From Undaria pinnatifida (Eukaryota; Sar; Phaeophyceae; Laminariales; Alariaceae): a stretch of DNA of 64,000 bases. Within the stretch, counting starts at the first letter, position 1; every line of letters starts with the position of its first letter. Shown here piece after piece: positions 31,903 to 44,400 of this stretch. Below the pieces are notes generated by a model, which saw nothing but the letters and a program-made list of their open reading frames with translations, was not told the DNA's origin and ran no database searches. The DNA is taken from NCBI GenBank assembly GCA_012845835.1, contig JABAKD010000010.1, positions 5,085,288 to 5,149,287 on the forward strand, written 5' to 3'. Made by a program: the position numbers and the translations under genes.

Positions 31903-32260
31903 GTTTGTTGTTGCCTGTTGCCTGTTGCCTGCCTAGTCCTTCCTTGTATTAGCTGCTGCTGTGTTTTAGGTCTACAGTTGACTGGCAGCCCAGCTTGATG
32001 CGATCCTCGCCTGATCGACCCAACGTAATACCTGGCAAAGAACTGTTGCGTCTAAGGATCTATGGTCCCAGGGCTTGCTGCTCAGTCACACAACGTCTTG
32101 CCAGGGGGATGATGGTGGAGGCTGTGCAACCGAGGCTTTCAGGTTTTTCAGGTTTTCCGGTTCCCCCGGATTTCTTGGAAGGCGTTTTTCCTTTAAGCTT
32201 TGGAGAAAATGGTACATCGACCCACCCTTGGACAACACCTCGATTACAGATTCTGTCGAT
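31903..32260. promoter_or_regulatory. Head-to-head spacer between the RG-rich gene and the DIS3L2-type gene
   Basis: There are 358 bp between opposite start codons. It contains short tandem GGCAACA units just upstream of the minus-strand ATG (read on that strand), and a cgattacag sequence just before the plus-strand ATG that could be a 5'UTR splice acceptor. I see no clear TATA box. Confidence 0.45.
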
Positions 32261-32467
32261 ATGGAGCAAGGAAGAGGGCGAGGAAGGGGGAGAGGTGGCG
32301 GCAGAGGCTATAGCAGAGGGGGAAGAAGATCAAGAGGACGGGGTGGTCGTAGAGTTGGTGGTTCCTTCCAACAACCGCAACGCGACGATTCAACTTACGA
32401 CACGTCCGCCGGACGACAGCAGCAGCAGCAGGGGAGAAGGGTCTACGAAGATTACTATGAATCGAAG
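32261..32467 (+). CDS. DIS3L2: DIS3L2 exon 1: RG-rich N-terminus
   Basis: 69 codons: MEQGRGRGRGRGGGRGYSRG, further RG repeats, a Gln run, then VYEDYYESK. The donor is TCGAAG|GTGGAG. The link to exon 2, 13.5 kb away, rests on phase and on the family pattern of an aromatic 'fExY' segment just before 'vkxGLxxGxLxxGxLRxNP'. The frame is open further upstream, so the exact start is less certain than the exon. Confidence 0.7.
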
Positions 32468-35400
32468 GTGGAGAATTTTATTCTTCCGTGTTGTCATAAG
32501 TCACACGAAAATGTCTACTGATGACCGTAAAAATAGTAGGTCTAAAGCTTTTCGCCTGTTTATTACAGATTTTAGTATGCTGGTCTGTTTACCACGCTGT
32601 GTAGTAAAGTTGCACTACTACTATCGGTTTAGTTAGTCAGTGTTGTGTTTTTCGCGTTTTTGATGACTTCTTGCACGCGCTGCTGCTGCTGTTTCGCATT
32701 GATTGGATCGTAGGTAAATGTATAATTGGATGCCTGGTGCGCTATTAATAGGACCTGGTCAGGTACACAATATGTACTTGTGTACTCGTACATATATCAG
32801 TACCTCCCTCGTATTAGCGAAAACCATAAATCAAATATCCTGGTATTCTTTCAAATGTGGGACGGTAGTCCCTTCGCAGGGTTTTCTTTCTCTGAGGGAG
32901 GTGTGGAGACACACCGAGGTGGGTTATGTGCGCAACCGCACGCTCGAGGGTCAACAAAGAGGAAACACCTCAGAGTCTGCCTCGAGGAGCCAGGATGATC
33001 TTGAAGTATTATAGTGATAAGGAGGCGGTACAATCTAGGGAATAGGGACTGGTATCCACATCACCCCCCCTTTTTCAGACGTGCAAACGTGCGCGTCTTA
33101 TGAGAGGTGTCGACTTGGGATGAGTTAGGCTGTTGTAAAATAGCCGAAGCTACATTCCCGTTACAACCAGGCACAAACGGTTTGCAGCTCTGATTTTCAA
33201 ATTATTTTCCCCTATCGGAATGTAGTAACTCTGGTATTCCGAATACAGCAAACACTCGCCCACCAACTCCACGTACGTGCGTATGAAGTACATTATAATA
33301 ATTTGACATGTTGAATGAACTTTGTCTGGTCGAGAGTGATCGGGAATTGTTTACGAGTATTGTATCAGTTTTTCCTCCATTAGACCCGGAGAAGTTAATA
33401 GAAGGGCAGAAAGTAGAATTTGGGGCATACTTCCAAGTTTTTAGATGATCCCATTTATTCTAGAAAGAAACACGCGCTGCAGACCAGACCACTAATAATA
33501 TGTAGTCTGTAGTCTAAAGAATTTACTATGTTTTGGTATATGGGACTCATCGCGGGACCCATTCATACAGACCCAGAAGCGACGAGCGCGATCTAATCAA
33601 GCGTCTCGGGAAAAGCTTGAGGCAATCTGAGTATCGTCATGCCTCACGCTTGCCTCGAACAGCTTATTGCGTTGCAGTTCGAATACACATCCTACTTGTA
33701 CCCGAGGAGCCAATGCTGTACTCCGCATTTTTTTTCGTCAGTTTTCACGTCCGAAGTCCCAAAGAAGGGGTACCCACCGCAGGCAGCCACGGGTTTTAGA
33801 TCGCACGTCTCGTATCACGCGGTGAACACACTCCACACTCACTCCACAGCTACTTGAACTCGTGGTCATACAAGTACGCCGGGTACCTGGCTGCTGCACA
33901 TCATACCTAGATGCTCATTAGGCTGCAATTATTACTTTTATATATAATGTTTGTCGAGACAAAATGGACGATGTGGGCAATATCGTATGTGCGAGGTCTA
34001 AAGGGTCTCAGGTCCGTCGTCATGTTGTCCGGGCGTGTCGAAAAATACACCACCTGGTGCTGTCGGCTGTCGGGCTTTTTTTGCTGGTCGATACAGCGGC
34101 GGCATTACAGCAGTACCATACTGCAATTATGGTAGCGATATATGGGTCGCAGCGATACTCCACGCCATAAATGACTTAATCTTGAGCGCCGGCCGCGGCG
34201 CGTCTATATGACGTGATTCCTCATGAAGGATACAGGCAGCAGCACTCCCCCGACCCCAGGTAGCAGGAGGAGGGGAGTCAACAGCAGTGTATCAGGTACC
34301 GGTAGTCAATAGGCCGGCTTTACTGCATCGGGGAATCCCCCCCCCCCCCGATCTTTCTGCGCGTGGCTTGCACATTGCAAAAATGAGTTTCGACGACGTT
34401 CTCGATCTCACAGCTGTGCCTGTGCGAGAGGTGATAGCTGTTTACGTTTTAATCAACTTTTATCATAAAAAAAACTCGGAATCTTCCCGAACGGCCCCCA
34501 CCGAACGGAAAATGCCAACGGCGCCACTAAGGGCGCACAAAAAAAAAAATCCTGGACACCTACCTCCAGTTTTTGCATTTGATCGGCAGGGAGGGGGGGG
34601 GGGAGGGGTCTGCCAGCACACTTAATCCTATATAAAGGACTATGCAACTCTGAACCATGCAACACTAATTCCTATATAAAACAAAGTGACTTGGCCATAG
34701 ACTAGGTACTGGGTGCCACCCACGGCGGAAAATGGGTTTAGTCGAACAAGAGGCGAACCTTCGGCAACGTAGGTGTGAGGTCAGTGACACTTGGTGCCAC
34801 TACTGTACGGGCGTAGTACATCGTCCTCGAGACGCCGCCGACACCACGAGATCGAACCGGGCCAGTACACAAACTCAAATGTGATTTTAGGCGTAAGCAG
34901 TCTTGGCCGGGTTAGGTATAAGAAAAGATCGTGGGAGCAAGTAGAGTGAGACGAGGAGAGAGGAGAGCCCTGCTTCGGGCGGGAGAGCTGATGCGGGCAG
35001 TTTCTGCAAACACCTGAAGGTGTCCGTCTATGATCGCAGGGAATATTATTATTGTTGGACGGCCGAAATCGGCCATTTTTTCATGTTTCTCCAACGGCCG
35101 ATCTTGGCCGTTCGGGAAAAAAGGGGGAGGGGGGGGAAGCTTGGAGGGGAGGCGGGGGAGCAACGACAAATAGCAAGCAAGATCATCTGCTTCACTACTA
35201 CCACCGTGTTGTACTGTCTGTCTGTGGCGTCCATTTAATCCAAGTTTGATACAACATGCGTGAGGCCTTTTCCAGAAAGCAAGATTAGAACAGGACTTGA
35301 CACAGCAAAACACGCTTGTGTACGGTAACAAAACCTTGCAAAAGTCCTAACCCCCGTCGATGGTGCTCCATGGTGCTTTCTTGATGACCAAAAAGCCACA

Positions 35401-38400
35401 AGACGACGTTAAACGGCCTCAACATTCGACGAAACTCAGGGAAAAGACAACATTTTTTTCGGCGTCGGACCCGGGGGGGGGGGGGGGGGTAGGTAGGTGT
35501 CCGGGTTTTTTTTTTTGTGCGCCCTTGGCGCCACACAGAATACCTGGTAAGCATATCATAGCAGTTCGAGCCACGGAAACACCCCCCAATCCTTCGCCAT
35601 GCCGTCATCGTGCCATCATCGCGCCATAACCATTACATGGACTAGCGCAACTACCCGTACTGTCGGACGGCAGCAGCGAGACGGAATATCGTCGCAACGT
35701 GGCCGTCATGTCAGGCTCGAGCCTTTGGGCGGAGCAACAACAAAAAAACACCGTAATATTATAAAAAATAAAAATACACTCCAGCTGTGAGATCGAAGAT
35801 TTCGTCGAAACTCATCTTCGCAAGCTGTGTGTGATACTCCGATCGCGCGTATTACGAGTTGTGTGTCCTCATTGAGGATATAGGTCGGCGACTCCCCTTG
35901 CAACTACAGTGTATCTATCAGGGGCAACAGGGTGATGTTATTCAGTCTAAAAACCGTGAAAAAACCGTAATACATGCCATGTATGCGACATACGACATAC
36001 CGCGCGTTTAACCCTTTCCTTTTCCACACTGCAACAATTAGCCCACGCTAGCCATGGACTGTAGTTTGTTCTAGAAGGTTGAGTCTCAGTCTGGCGGCGC
36101 GAATAATCCCTGACTGGTGTATGTCATATTCCCTTGTCACACAATTACTATCATCACACAGAGGTATCCACTTGGAAACGGGCTGCATCGTTGCCGCCAG
36201 CACCTCTGTTACGCTGTGCTGCTACATGTCCTGTAATAAGAAAAAAAACAAAATAAACCGCCGACTATACATTTAGTCTAATAGAACAGTAAAGTGGAAA
36301 CAAGTGATGAATTTATAAATTAGATGTGATGTTTGATCTAGCTCAAAATTCCCCACCTAAAGTATAAATACCAACACTTACCATTGTAGTGGACAAAAAA
36401 TAAGACCCCTCCCAAGAAAAACTCACCCATATAGTATTTTACAAGTACCAACAACGCAGCTTGCAAAGATGAGTATTGGCCTGAAATTCGTCGAACTCAC
36501 GGCTGACGTCCTTGATATATTTTTTATATAATATCATACGACCCTCGGGACACATATACCAGTACTACAGCAGTATTATTATTCTTTTTTCACACTTCTA
36601 CTTTCCAGCTTCTGGACAAGCCGTGGTCACAGGTGTCGTCCCTTGTCCCCCCTAGTTTTTGCCTTGATTTTTTATCGCGCATAGGGTTCAGCAATCCCAC
36701 TGTTCGTCGATTTTCCATCGAGTGTTGCTAACTCACACTCTCGCGCTTTCCGCAGTATCTTCTCGGTGGTATCATAGCCCTTTCGATTAACATGCATATA
36801 CTCGTATGCATGCCTCAAACGTTTTTTTTTTGCAACCACAGGAGGACCAGTCCATGGTCCTGAGTGGCACGATTCGTTTTTGGTCGGGTTGTTAACTGGC
36901 TGCGCATTGTGCGGGGCGAATTGTGCAGATGCTTGTGGACTCATATCGTCGCAGAATGGGCTCCATTCAACTAACCAGACCTTCAGGATTCAGGGTTAAT
37001 ATTACAATTTTCGTTTTCTTTGTCAAAGAGACTCGTCTCTGACTCGTCCCAATTATTGAGACGATGCCCACTTTTGAACTTGAAAATAGAGTTAAATTTT
37101 GATGCCCAAGGGTACGCTCCCACGTATTTTCATACATGTCGTTTGTATTTTACTCAATTATATTCCCAATCCAACGCTAGCTGGCGAATCCTTCAGTCCC
37201 CGTGGTATTGACATCGCGAGCTGCCCCTACCAGCGGATACCGTTACTACCCCAGCAGCGCAAGCTGGCGTTCTGAACTACTGCCTGAGTATGTCGGCCCG
37301 ACGTAATCCCTGGCTGGGGATCAGATGCGGTGGAGATAAGCCACCCGGAAAGCCATCCCTCCTGCTGTTAGTGTGGGACTTGCGCAAGCTTATCCACTAA
37401 CAAACCCCCGGCTGTGAGAAAACAGCCGTCCGCCCGACTTGAACCAGTTACCGCCTACCCTACCAAGCCGGGCGTTGGTCCTCGGTGCTATTGTTTCTTT
37501 ATCGTAGCCTTTCTTACCCCGAGATGAGGTCCGGCGGCTGTCTGCCGCGTTGCTTCTATTTGTTGTTATTCGTGTACGTTAGTTACAGTGTTAAACAAGG
37601 AGTCTATCACGTTGCTGTTCTGTTGTATCATGTGATACCATACATGAGAAGAACACGATCATTGGTTTTTTCGTCTTGGTGTCTTCGAATATCATATAGT
37701 ATTTGTTTCTTCTGTTAGAGCTACATACTTCACCGTGGCGCGACCGCCGTTGGGGGGGGGTTGCCGCTTATTCCCCAGTAGTTATATGATCCTCCAAGTT
37801 GCGCCTTTTTTTGTGATGCGCATTCGCGTCTGAAAAAAACAGGGGGCGAGCCAAAGGATACTACTCAATGTCGTCCCGTGTGCTCTCAATGAGCTACTCC
37901 TCCTTGGACGAGTACAGCAGTATACAGCTTTTTGCCCTGTCATGCATACACTTGTCCCTTGGTTGGTTCCCCCTCGCCATGACCGTGTCTCTTCCACCTT
38001 GCTCGTGCTATGAGCGCTTAAAATCATGCGCGGGAAGGATGAACCCCACAAGAAGAGAAGAGGAGAGAGGGATGACTTAGACTCTGCCACCTACGCCACT
38101 ACCGCCCACCGTCGCCCGCTGATTTTTGAGCCATATGGAGCAGAGTTCTGGTTCTCAGGAGTATTCTCAGAAATTTGCCCCATCTAGATCCTTGCAATAC
38201 GACCTCGCAGGCGGCTAACATACTACTCACTACTCACTACCAGGTACCAAGTATCATGGTATACACTATCTTTCACCCTGCCTTTACTCGTGCACATGGT
38301 CGGAGTATATCCATACGTTTGATTTGTCTTATTTTTTGATATCACTTTTTTTTTCCCTCCAGCTCAACTCGTAAGAGGTTTCACCCTCAGCAACCTTGTT

Positions 38401-41400
38401 GACAAGCCGTGGTCACAGGTGTCTTCCCTTTCCCCCCCCGGTACTTGCCTTCATTTTTATCGCGAATAGGGTTCAGCGTTCCCATTTTTCAGCTTTTTAT
38501 GCTCGTCGAGTTGCACCGAATTTCGCCAACTCGCGCTTTCTCGCTTTCGGCCTATCGATTCATGAAGAGTCCCTTGTGAGATTCAAACTTATGACCTCGA
38601 CTTCAGCAGTTACGGGGCTCACTATTGGACCACCGGGGATGCCGGCAGTACCTGGTATTGATATACGTTTGGATGCTAAGGCTATTCGTGCCCCCTCAGC
38701 TTTACTACTCGCTCGGGAGGGTTAGACGTTAGGCTTGTTTTAGTGTGGGGGTCTGGTTTGATTGATCGGAATTGTATCTAGTATATACGATATTTTTTGT
38801 TTTGTGTGTGTTGTGTTATGGTTTTTTCCATCCCGTCTCCCGCCTTTTCATATTCTATTTTGCTTTTTTTCGCTCCTTCTCCCTCTCTTCTCATAACACG
38901 GATCTCGGGTCCCATAGCAGGCACTCCTCCCCCCTCCCCACTATGGTGCATTCCTTCATTTATATATTTTAAAAATTAAAATACACTCCAGCTGTGAGAT
39001 CGAAGGTTTTGTCGAAACTCATCTTTGCAAGCTGTGTGTGATACCCCGATCGCGCGTATTACGGGTTGTGTGTCCTCATTAAGGATATAGGTCGGCGACT
39101 CCCCTTGCAACTACAGTGTCGCTATCAGGGTCAACAGGGTGATGTTAGGCAGTCTGTGCGCGGAAACTATAAAACCCGTTTCTGAGGGGGACAAAATCTG
39201 ACAGCTGTGGAAGGAAATTAATCAGTTTATCATGTGAATCCTGTAAGTCGAATATCCGGTGAGGGGAGGGCGGAGTTTTTAAGGACGTGGGGGCCTGGTT
39301 TTGATCAAAAGGGGGGCGGGAGGGGGGGAGGGGGGGGAGGGGACGGGTGGGGCAGGTCAATTTGTGCGTGGAAACTATAAATATTTCTTGTGGGGGAGGG
39401 GGGAAATGTGGCGGGGGGGGCCGGGGCCGGGGGGGGGAGGGCTTTAGGTCGCATAGATGTAGGGGTTTGCTATACGCGTGGTGCTAGGTCTATGCGATGG
39501 TGTGGGTGGTGGGGAAGGAGGGGGCGTTGGGGACGGGGGAGGGTGGGAATTGCAGCAGCGGCATGGACGGCTCTGAAACGATAACGAGGCGATATCCAGG
39601 GCGTGGAAGTGTTTATTACTCTGGCGGATTTCGATAGTAGGTGAGGCGTTTGAGCAAGAGAAAGCGGGAAAAAAGAAAAAAAAAAAAAAAAAGCGCGGGG
39701 GGGGGGGGAAAGAATTTTCAAGAGGTTTAGGTCGCATATAATATTGAAGTCAAGGATTTGGTCAACACTGATGTTCGCAACATTGTGTGTGATCCTCCGA
39801 TCGCGCGTATCAATCACATATGTAGGGGCCTACTATGCGCGCGGTGCTGGGTCTAGGCGATCGTGCGGGGTGTGGGGAAGGAGGGGGCGTTGGAGGGGGG
39901 AAGGGGGGATGAATGAAAGCTACGTCATAGATGGCTAGAAAGATAATGACGTGATATCAATGGCTTGTTAGTGTTTATTACTCTGGATGTGTGGCGAGAA
40001 GGGTTCGGGATTTCTTCCCCCGTCGACGCACGCCGACTTTCTGCGTGTCGTTTTTTTTCACAAGACGAAATGAAAAGTTCTTCGGAGGGTTATGCCTCGC
40101 AGAGGCGACCTCAGTGATTACGAGTGTTTAAGTTTACCACTACGAAACAGCTACCAGGTAGAGTACAAAGTAGATCGTTGAGGACGCCGGGTCGTTCCGT
40201 TCGTATTAACATTCAAGTGGTGATCCCGTTCTTAGGCATACTTGGTACTTTATAAGGCGTGGACGGCTATAAAGCGACCTAACATGACTTTACGCGACTA
40301 CAATAGGAGCTTGTACAAGGCGAGTCGCCTAATATAGGTGCCGTGCCTATAGTCGCCCTATATAGTTACTATCATTGTTAATAGCTACTAGGCGGGTGTC
40401 GGTTTCTTCAGACGACGCCGACACAAAATCCGGGCACCCCCCCCCCCCGCCCCCCATTGCCACATAGCACAACCCCCTTATTGCTGCAGCTGCAGCAGCC
40501 TTCGGTGAAATATGCCGTTCGCCGCGGGCGATGTGCACGCCATTTTGAACATCATACCCGGGAAATTGACGGCCCTCAATAACGTGTGCCGAGCGCAGTG
40601 TGTATGTGTTATTCACATTGAACAATTGTTTCCGCTCATCTATCATACGTGTAGCACCTTCAGTATCCGTGCTGATGCCCCCTCCTGTTAATAGAGGTAC
40701 AAGCTCTGCGGTCACAAACTACCAGGTACAAAATAGAGATACACGGTACTAATACTGGTGATTTTGCCATGCATTGCCGAACGCAATGAACGCGAGGGAG
40801 GAATATGTACGAGCCAGCATACCAGACTACGTGCAACGAAGAAATAAATAATAGTAGAAAAGAAGAAAAAACGAAAAGGAAAAAATGGGAATAAATGCAA
40901 ACAATATAAAAAGGAAGGAAAGCGGGGGGGGGGGGTGGTAACCAGAAGACCAAACATTGAGCAAATGCAGTGCGTATGTATGTTGTGAAGGTATAAGGCC
41001 GTACAATTCTAAAGACCATCTGCTGCTACCCAGGCGTACCTTTGGCTGTGCACTAATCGGTCACGCGAGGGTTGTTTTGGATGCTGTTAAGGGCTAGCAG
41101 AGGTCGGCTAAGGACGTGAACATTCGAGCGTTCATGGCAGAGCGTTACTGCAACTATTTTCACATTCATGTTTGAGGGTCGTTTGGACGCTGCTATTAGC
41201 TCGCGGTGAATGTCTCAGTGTCCAACGTTCCTGTGTGCAGCGCAAGTGATTTCGTACCCATGGTGCAGTATTATGCACTGTTGCAAGTAAGACGATAATA
41301 AATCATAATCTAAACAAAAACAATAAACAGCAGCGAACTTCTGATGATGTGTCAGGTGCTGCATCGTTCCACATCTACGCTACATCGAGGACGATCCTAC

Positions 41401-44400
41401 TCGTAATGAAATGCTGTTGAGCTGGACTTCAAGCTTGCGAACTAATGCACGACAGACGCGCACAGTAGAATGCAAGTGCCGTCGCAGCTCCATCCGTCAA
41501 ATTTAGCTCTCAATAAAGTATGTTCGCCACACGGCCGATTAGCACGTATAGGGCAAGTCGCCTTATATGGGTACGGTACCTTTATCAGGCGTGTCGCCTT
41601 ACATAGAGCTGATCGTCTTAGTCCTGTTGACCGTGGCATTAGCAGGGGACTCACCAACCTGTATCCTTCACGAGGGTATACATACCCTGGATCGCGCGCG
41701 ATCGACGTATCACACGCAGCTTGCAAAGCTGAGTTTTGATCAAAATCCTTTTTGGTCGATCTCACAGCTGAAGCGTATTTTTCATTAATCAAATATAGAT
41801 ACGGTACGTACCTTTATTAAGCGTGTCGCCTTATATAGATGCGATATCTTTATTGGGCGTGCCACCTTGAATTGGTACTGTTCGGCTATTAGGTATTAGG
41901 CGAGTTGAGTAAGGCGACTTCAAGCCGCTTGTGGCTATTTATAGATCGCCTTATAACGGGACAACCTCTGTATACCTCTGTACAAGTACCAAAATAAACA
42001 AACGGGTTTGAAGTGTCATACTGGAAGAGTTTGTATGATCGTATAAGAATGAAAACCTCCCTACAGACAATTGCTGCAAAACCGTGCATTTTGGTACCTG
42101 ATAGCTGCTACCGGGGAAAAGGCCCGGGAACCGCAATTGCTCTTAATACAGAAAAAAACTGCACTCGCTAAACTACCGCAAGGCATGCTCTTAGCAGAGC
42201 AGGCGGTGCCAGCCTATGGATGGCTCATGGACTACCGGTATGACGGTAAGGAAAATATCCCTTCGCTGCTCGTCCTACACATAAATGTTAGCGACCCAAG
42301 CGGCCCCCCCCCAGAAAAGTCCAGAATTTCTGGTTTGGCCGTTGCCTCATGATGGAGCCTCCTGGAAATGTGATATATGAGCATCAGCTTCTCCACGCTT
42401 TTGCGAGAAAGATATCGTCATGCTCTCCCCCCATTTTGTTTCTTTTGGGGGTTCTGGTTGGAGGCCATGGCCGTCTCGTGGCCCCTGCCGCAGGAGAGGA
42501 GTGCTTTGCCGGCTGCATATTCTGCTAGGCGTGCTTGCCATGTGCCGTTTTTTTCCAGTTAACATCACACCATTGGCAGCACACTACACACTATACGTAG
42601 CTAACCGTACACCAGCTGCCGCGCGCCATGGAGCATGTTAGGCCGCATTTAAATGTTTTTGCCTCTCACCCTTCTACTTCAGCCATTTTTGGCTTTTGGG
42701 CCCGTTCGGTTAGGCCGCTCGACCCTCCGAAACTCCTGAGTAATAATTGCCAGAATTGCTACATTTTACTTGCACCTGTTCTTCCTCCAAAATCACGGTT
42801 ACGTTTGACGTGGAACTTTTGGAATCTATTCGCTTTTACAACCAATCAGCAGCAATTTCTGGGCGAAATAATGTTCCATTCCAACCGCTCCAACGCTCTT
42901 TGGGGGGAGTTAAGGCGTAAGACAGACCCTGAGAAGCTCCCCAACCAGAAGAGGACAAATACGGATCCAGTGTGTTAGCTGGCTTCACTCAAAGCGTGGA
43001 CATGCATCCACTTTACCCTCCTCTATCATATACCTGGTACAGGGAACAGGAAATAGATATTTCACATCTGACCGATGAGATAGATGACTGTAAACATCAC
43101 GCACATTTTTTTTCTCGGATCTGTACCGGGTACCATTTTCCACGAGACTGATTTACAGGATACCGGTATTCATTTTCTGAATTTCTGTATTTTCCGCATT
43201 AATATAGTGGTATTCCGGGTTTGGTCATGTCATGGTGCATGCGCCCGGGTTTGTAAGCGCTTTGTACTCTGATCTGGTCATGTTTGCGTGCTTCGCATAC
43301 ATTTCCCGCGACGATCTGTAGGATATGCACGATCTAAACATATCTTCCAAGCACTGATTTGTACGATGTACGATGTAGATGAGGCAGGTGATTGATGACG
43401 ATCTGTCTAACGTGCGAAAGGGTTCTTGCTCCGCGTCCTTCTCATGCAGTCCACAAGTCACGCGAGAAATATGAACACTTTGCTATACTCGCGTTGTATA
43501 GGCTGGGGGTAAATAAAGGGTAATAATATTTCATATTTATAGTCCCTGTGCCAATACAGAGGCTGTACTATTAATAGGAACCCAGGTGAGGTGTCACAAC
43601 TCAAATATCAGCAGCCTTCGCCTCGGACAGCAGGAGGCATGAGGGATCTCGGTTGAGTCACTACTCACCTACGCATCCACCCACCCACCCACCCAACTGC
43701 TTCAGAGATGTATCTAACCTCCCAAGTGTTTCTTCTGCGCTACGTAAACTGCCGACATAAGAAGGACTCGCCAGGGTTGCCTGGAATCACTCATACCAGT
43801 AGATACGAGTAGGCCCTTCCTGTTCGCGACAGGGAGGCTACACCGACCCTTGCGGAAAATGTTGTCACTGTTTTATCCCACACTGGGTTAGGATTAGGGT
43901 TAGGGTTAGGTGACAACGAGAACTGGCTCTACCACACTGATGGGTACACCGGTACCTCTGTTAATATGCTTCTCTCCAGGACTCCGAGTAACAACGAAGT
44001 CAATCCGTCGAACGAATTATTGGTTTGTAGTTTTGTCGTACCCGATTATTCGACTTCCTATTGTACAAAGGTATGCGAAGTACTAGCTATTAATAGTATA
44101 TACGTAAAAGCGTAAACCCCTTGGCACGTACAAGCGATGCCGGGTTATCATTGTTTGTATACATATGATACTTGTTTCACCTCGTAGTCGGCCTGCTTGG
44201 TGCGCGCGGTAGGAGGTGTGAAGAAGGTCCTCGAGCTCTTGCACGATGTGCGGTGTACCCCCTACTCCCACGACAGCGGCAGTGCAACAGAGGTTTGGTA
44301 CGTATATACGTCGTCTGTACTATTGATCGTGTCGGAGGCATCACCGGTCTCCCGTCACCATTCACCAGACACCAGTTGACTAAATACCAACTCAACGGTC

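Noticed and set aside
31995-32636. Plus-strand open frame of 213 codons
   Set aside because: It overlaps DIS3L2 exon 1 in a different frame. The RG-repeat frame joins in phase to CSD1; this one does not.
35469-35490. Long G run, with further C/G runs at 34338, 40440 and 50745
   Set aside because: Homopolymer runs inside short repeats; length may be affected by sequencing error. No function is inferred.
37400-37475. tRNA-like B box (GGTTCAAGTC on the minus strand) near 37440
   Set aside because: The spacing to any A box is too short and no cloverleaf forms by eye; at most a SINE relic.
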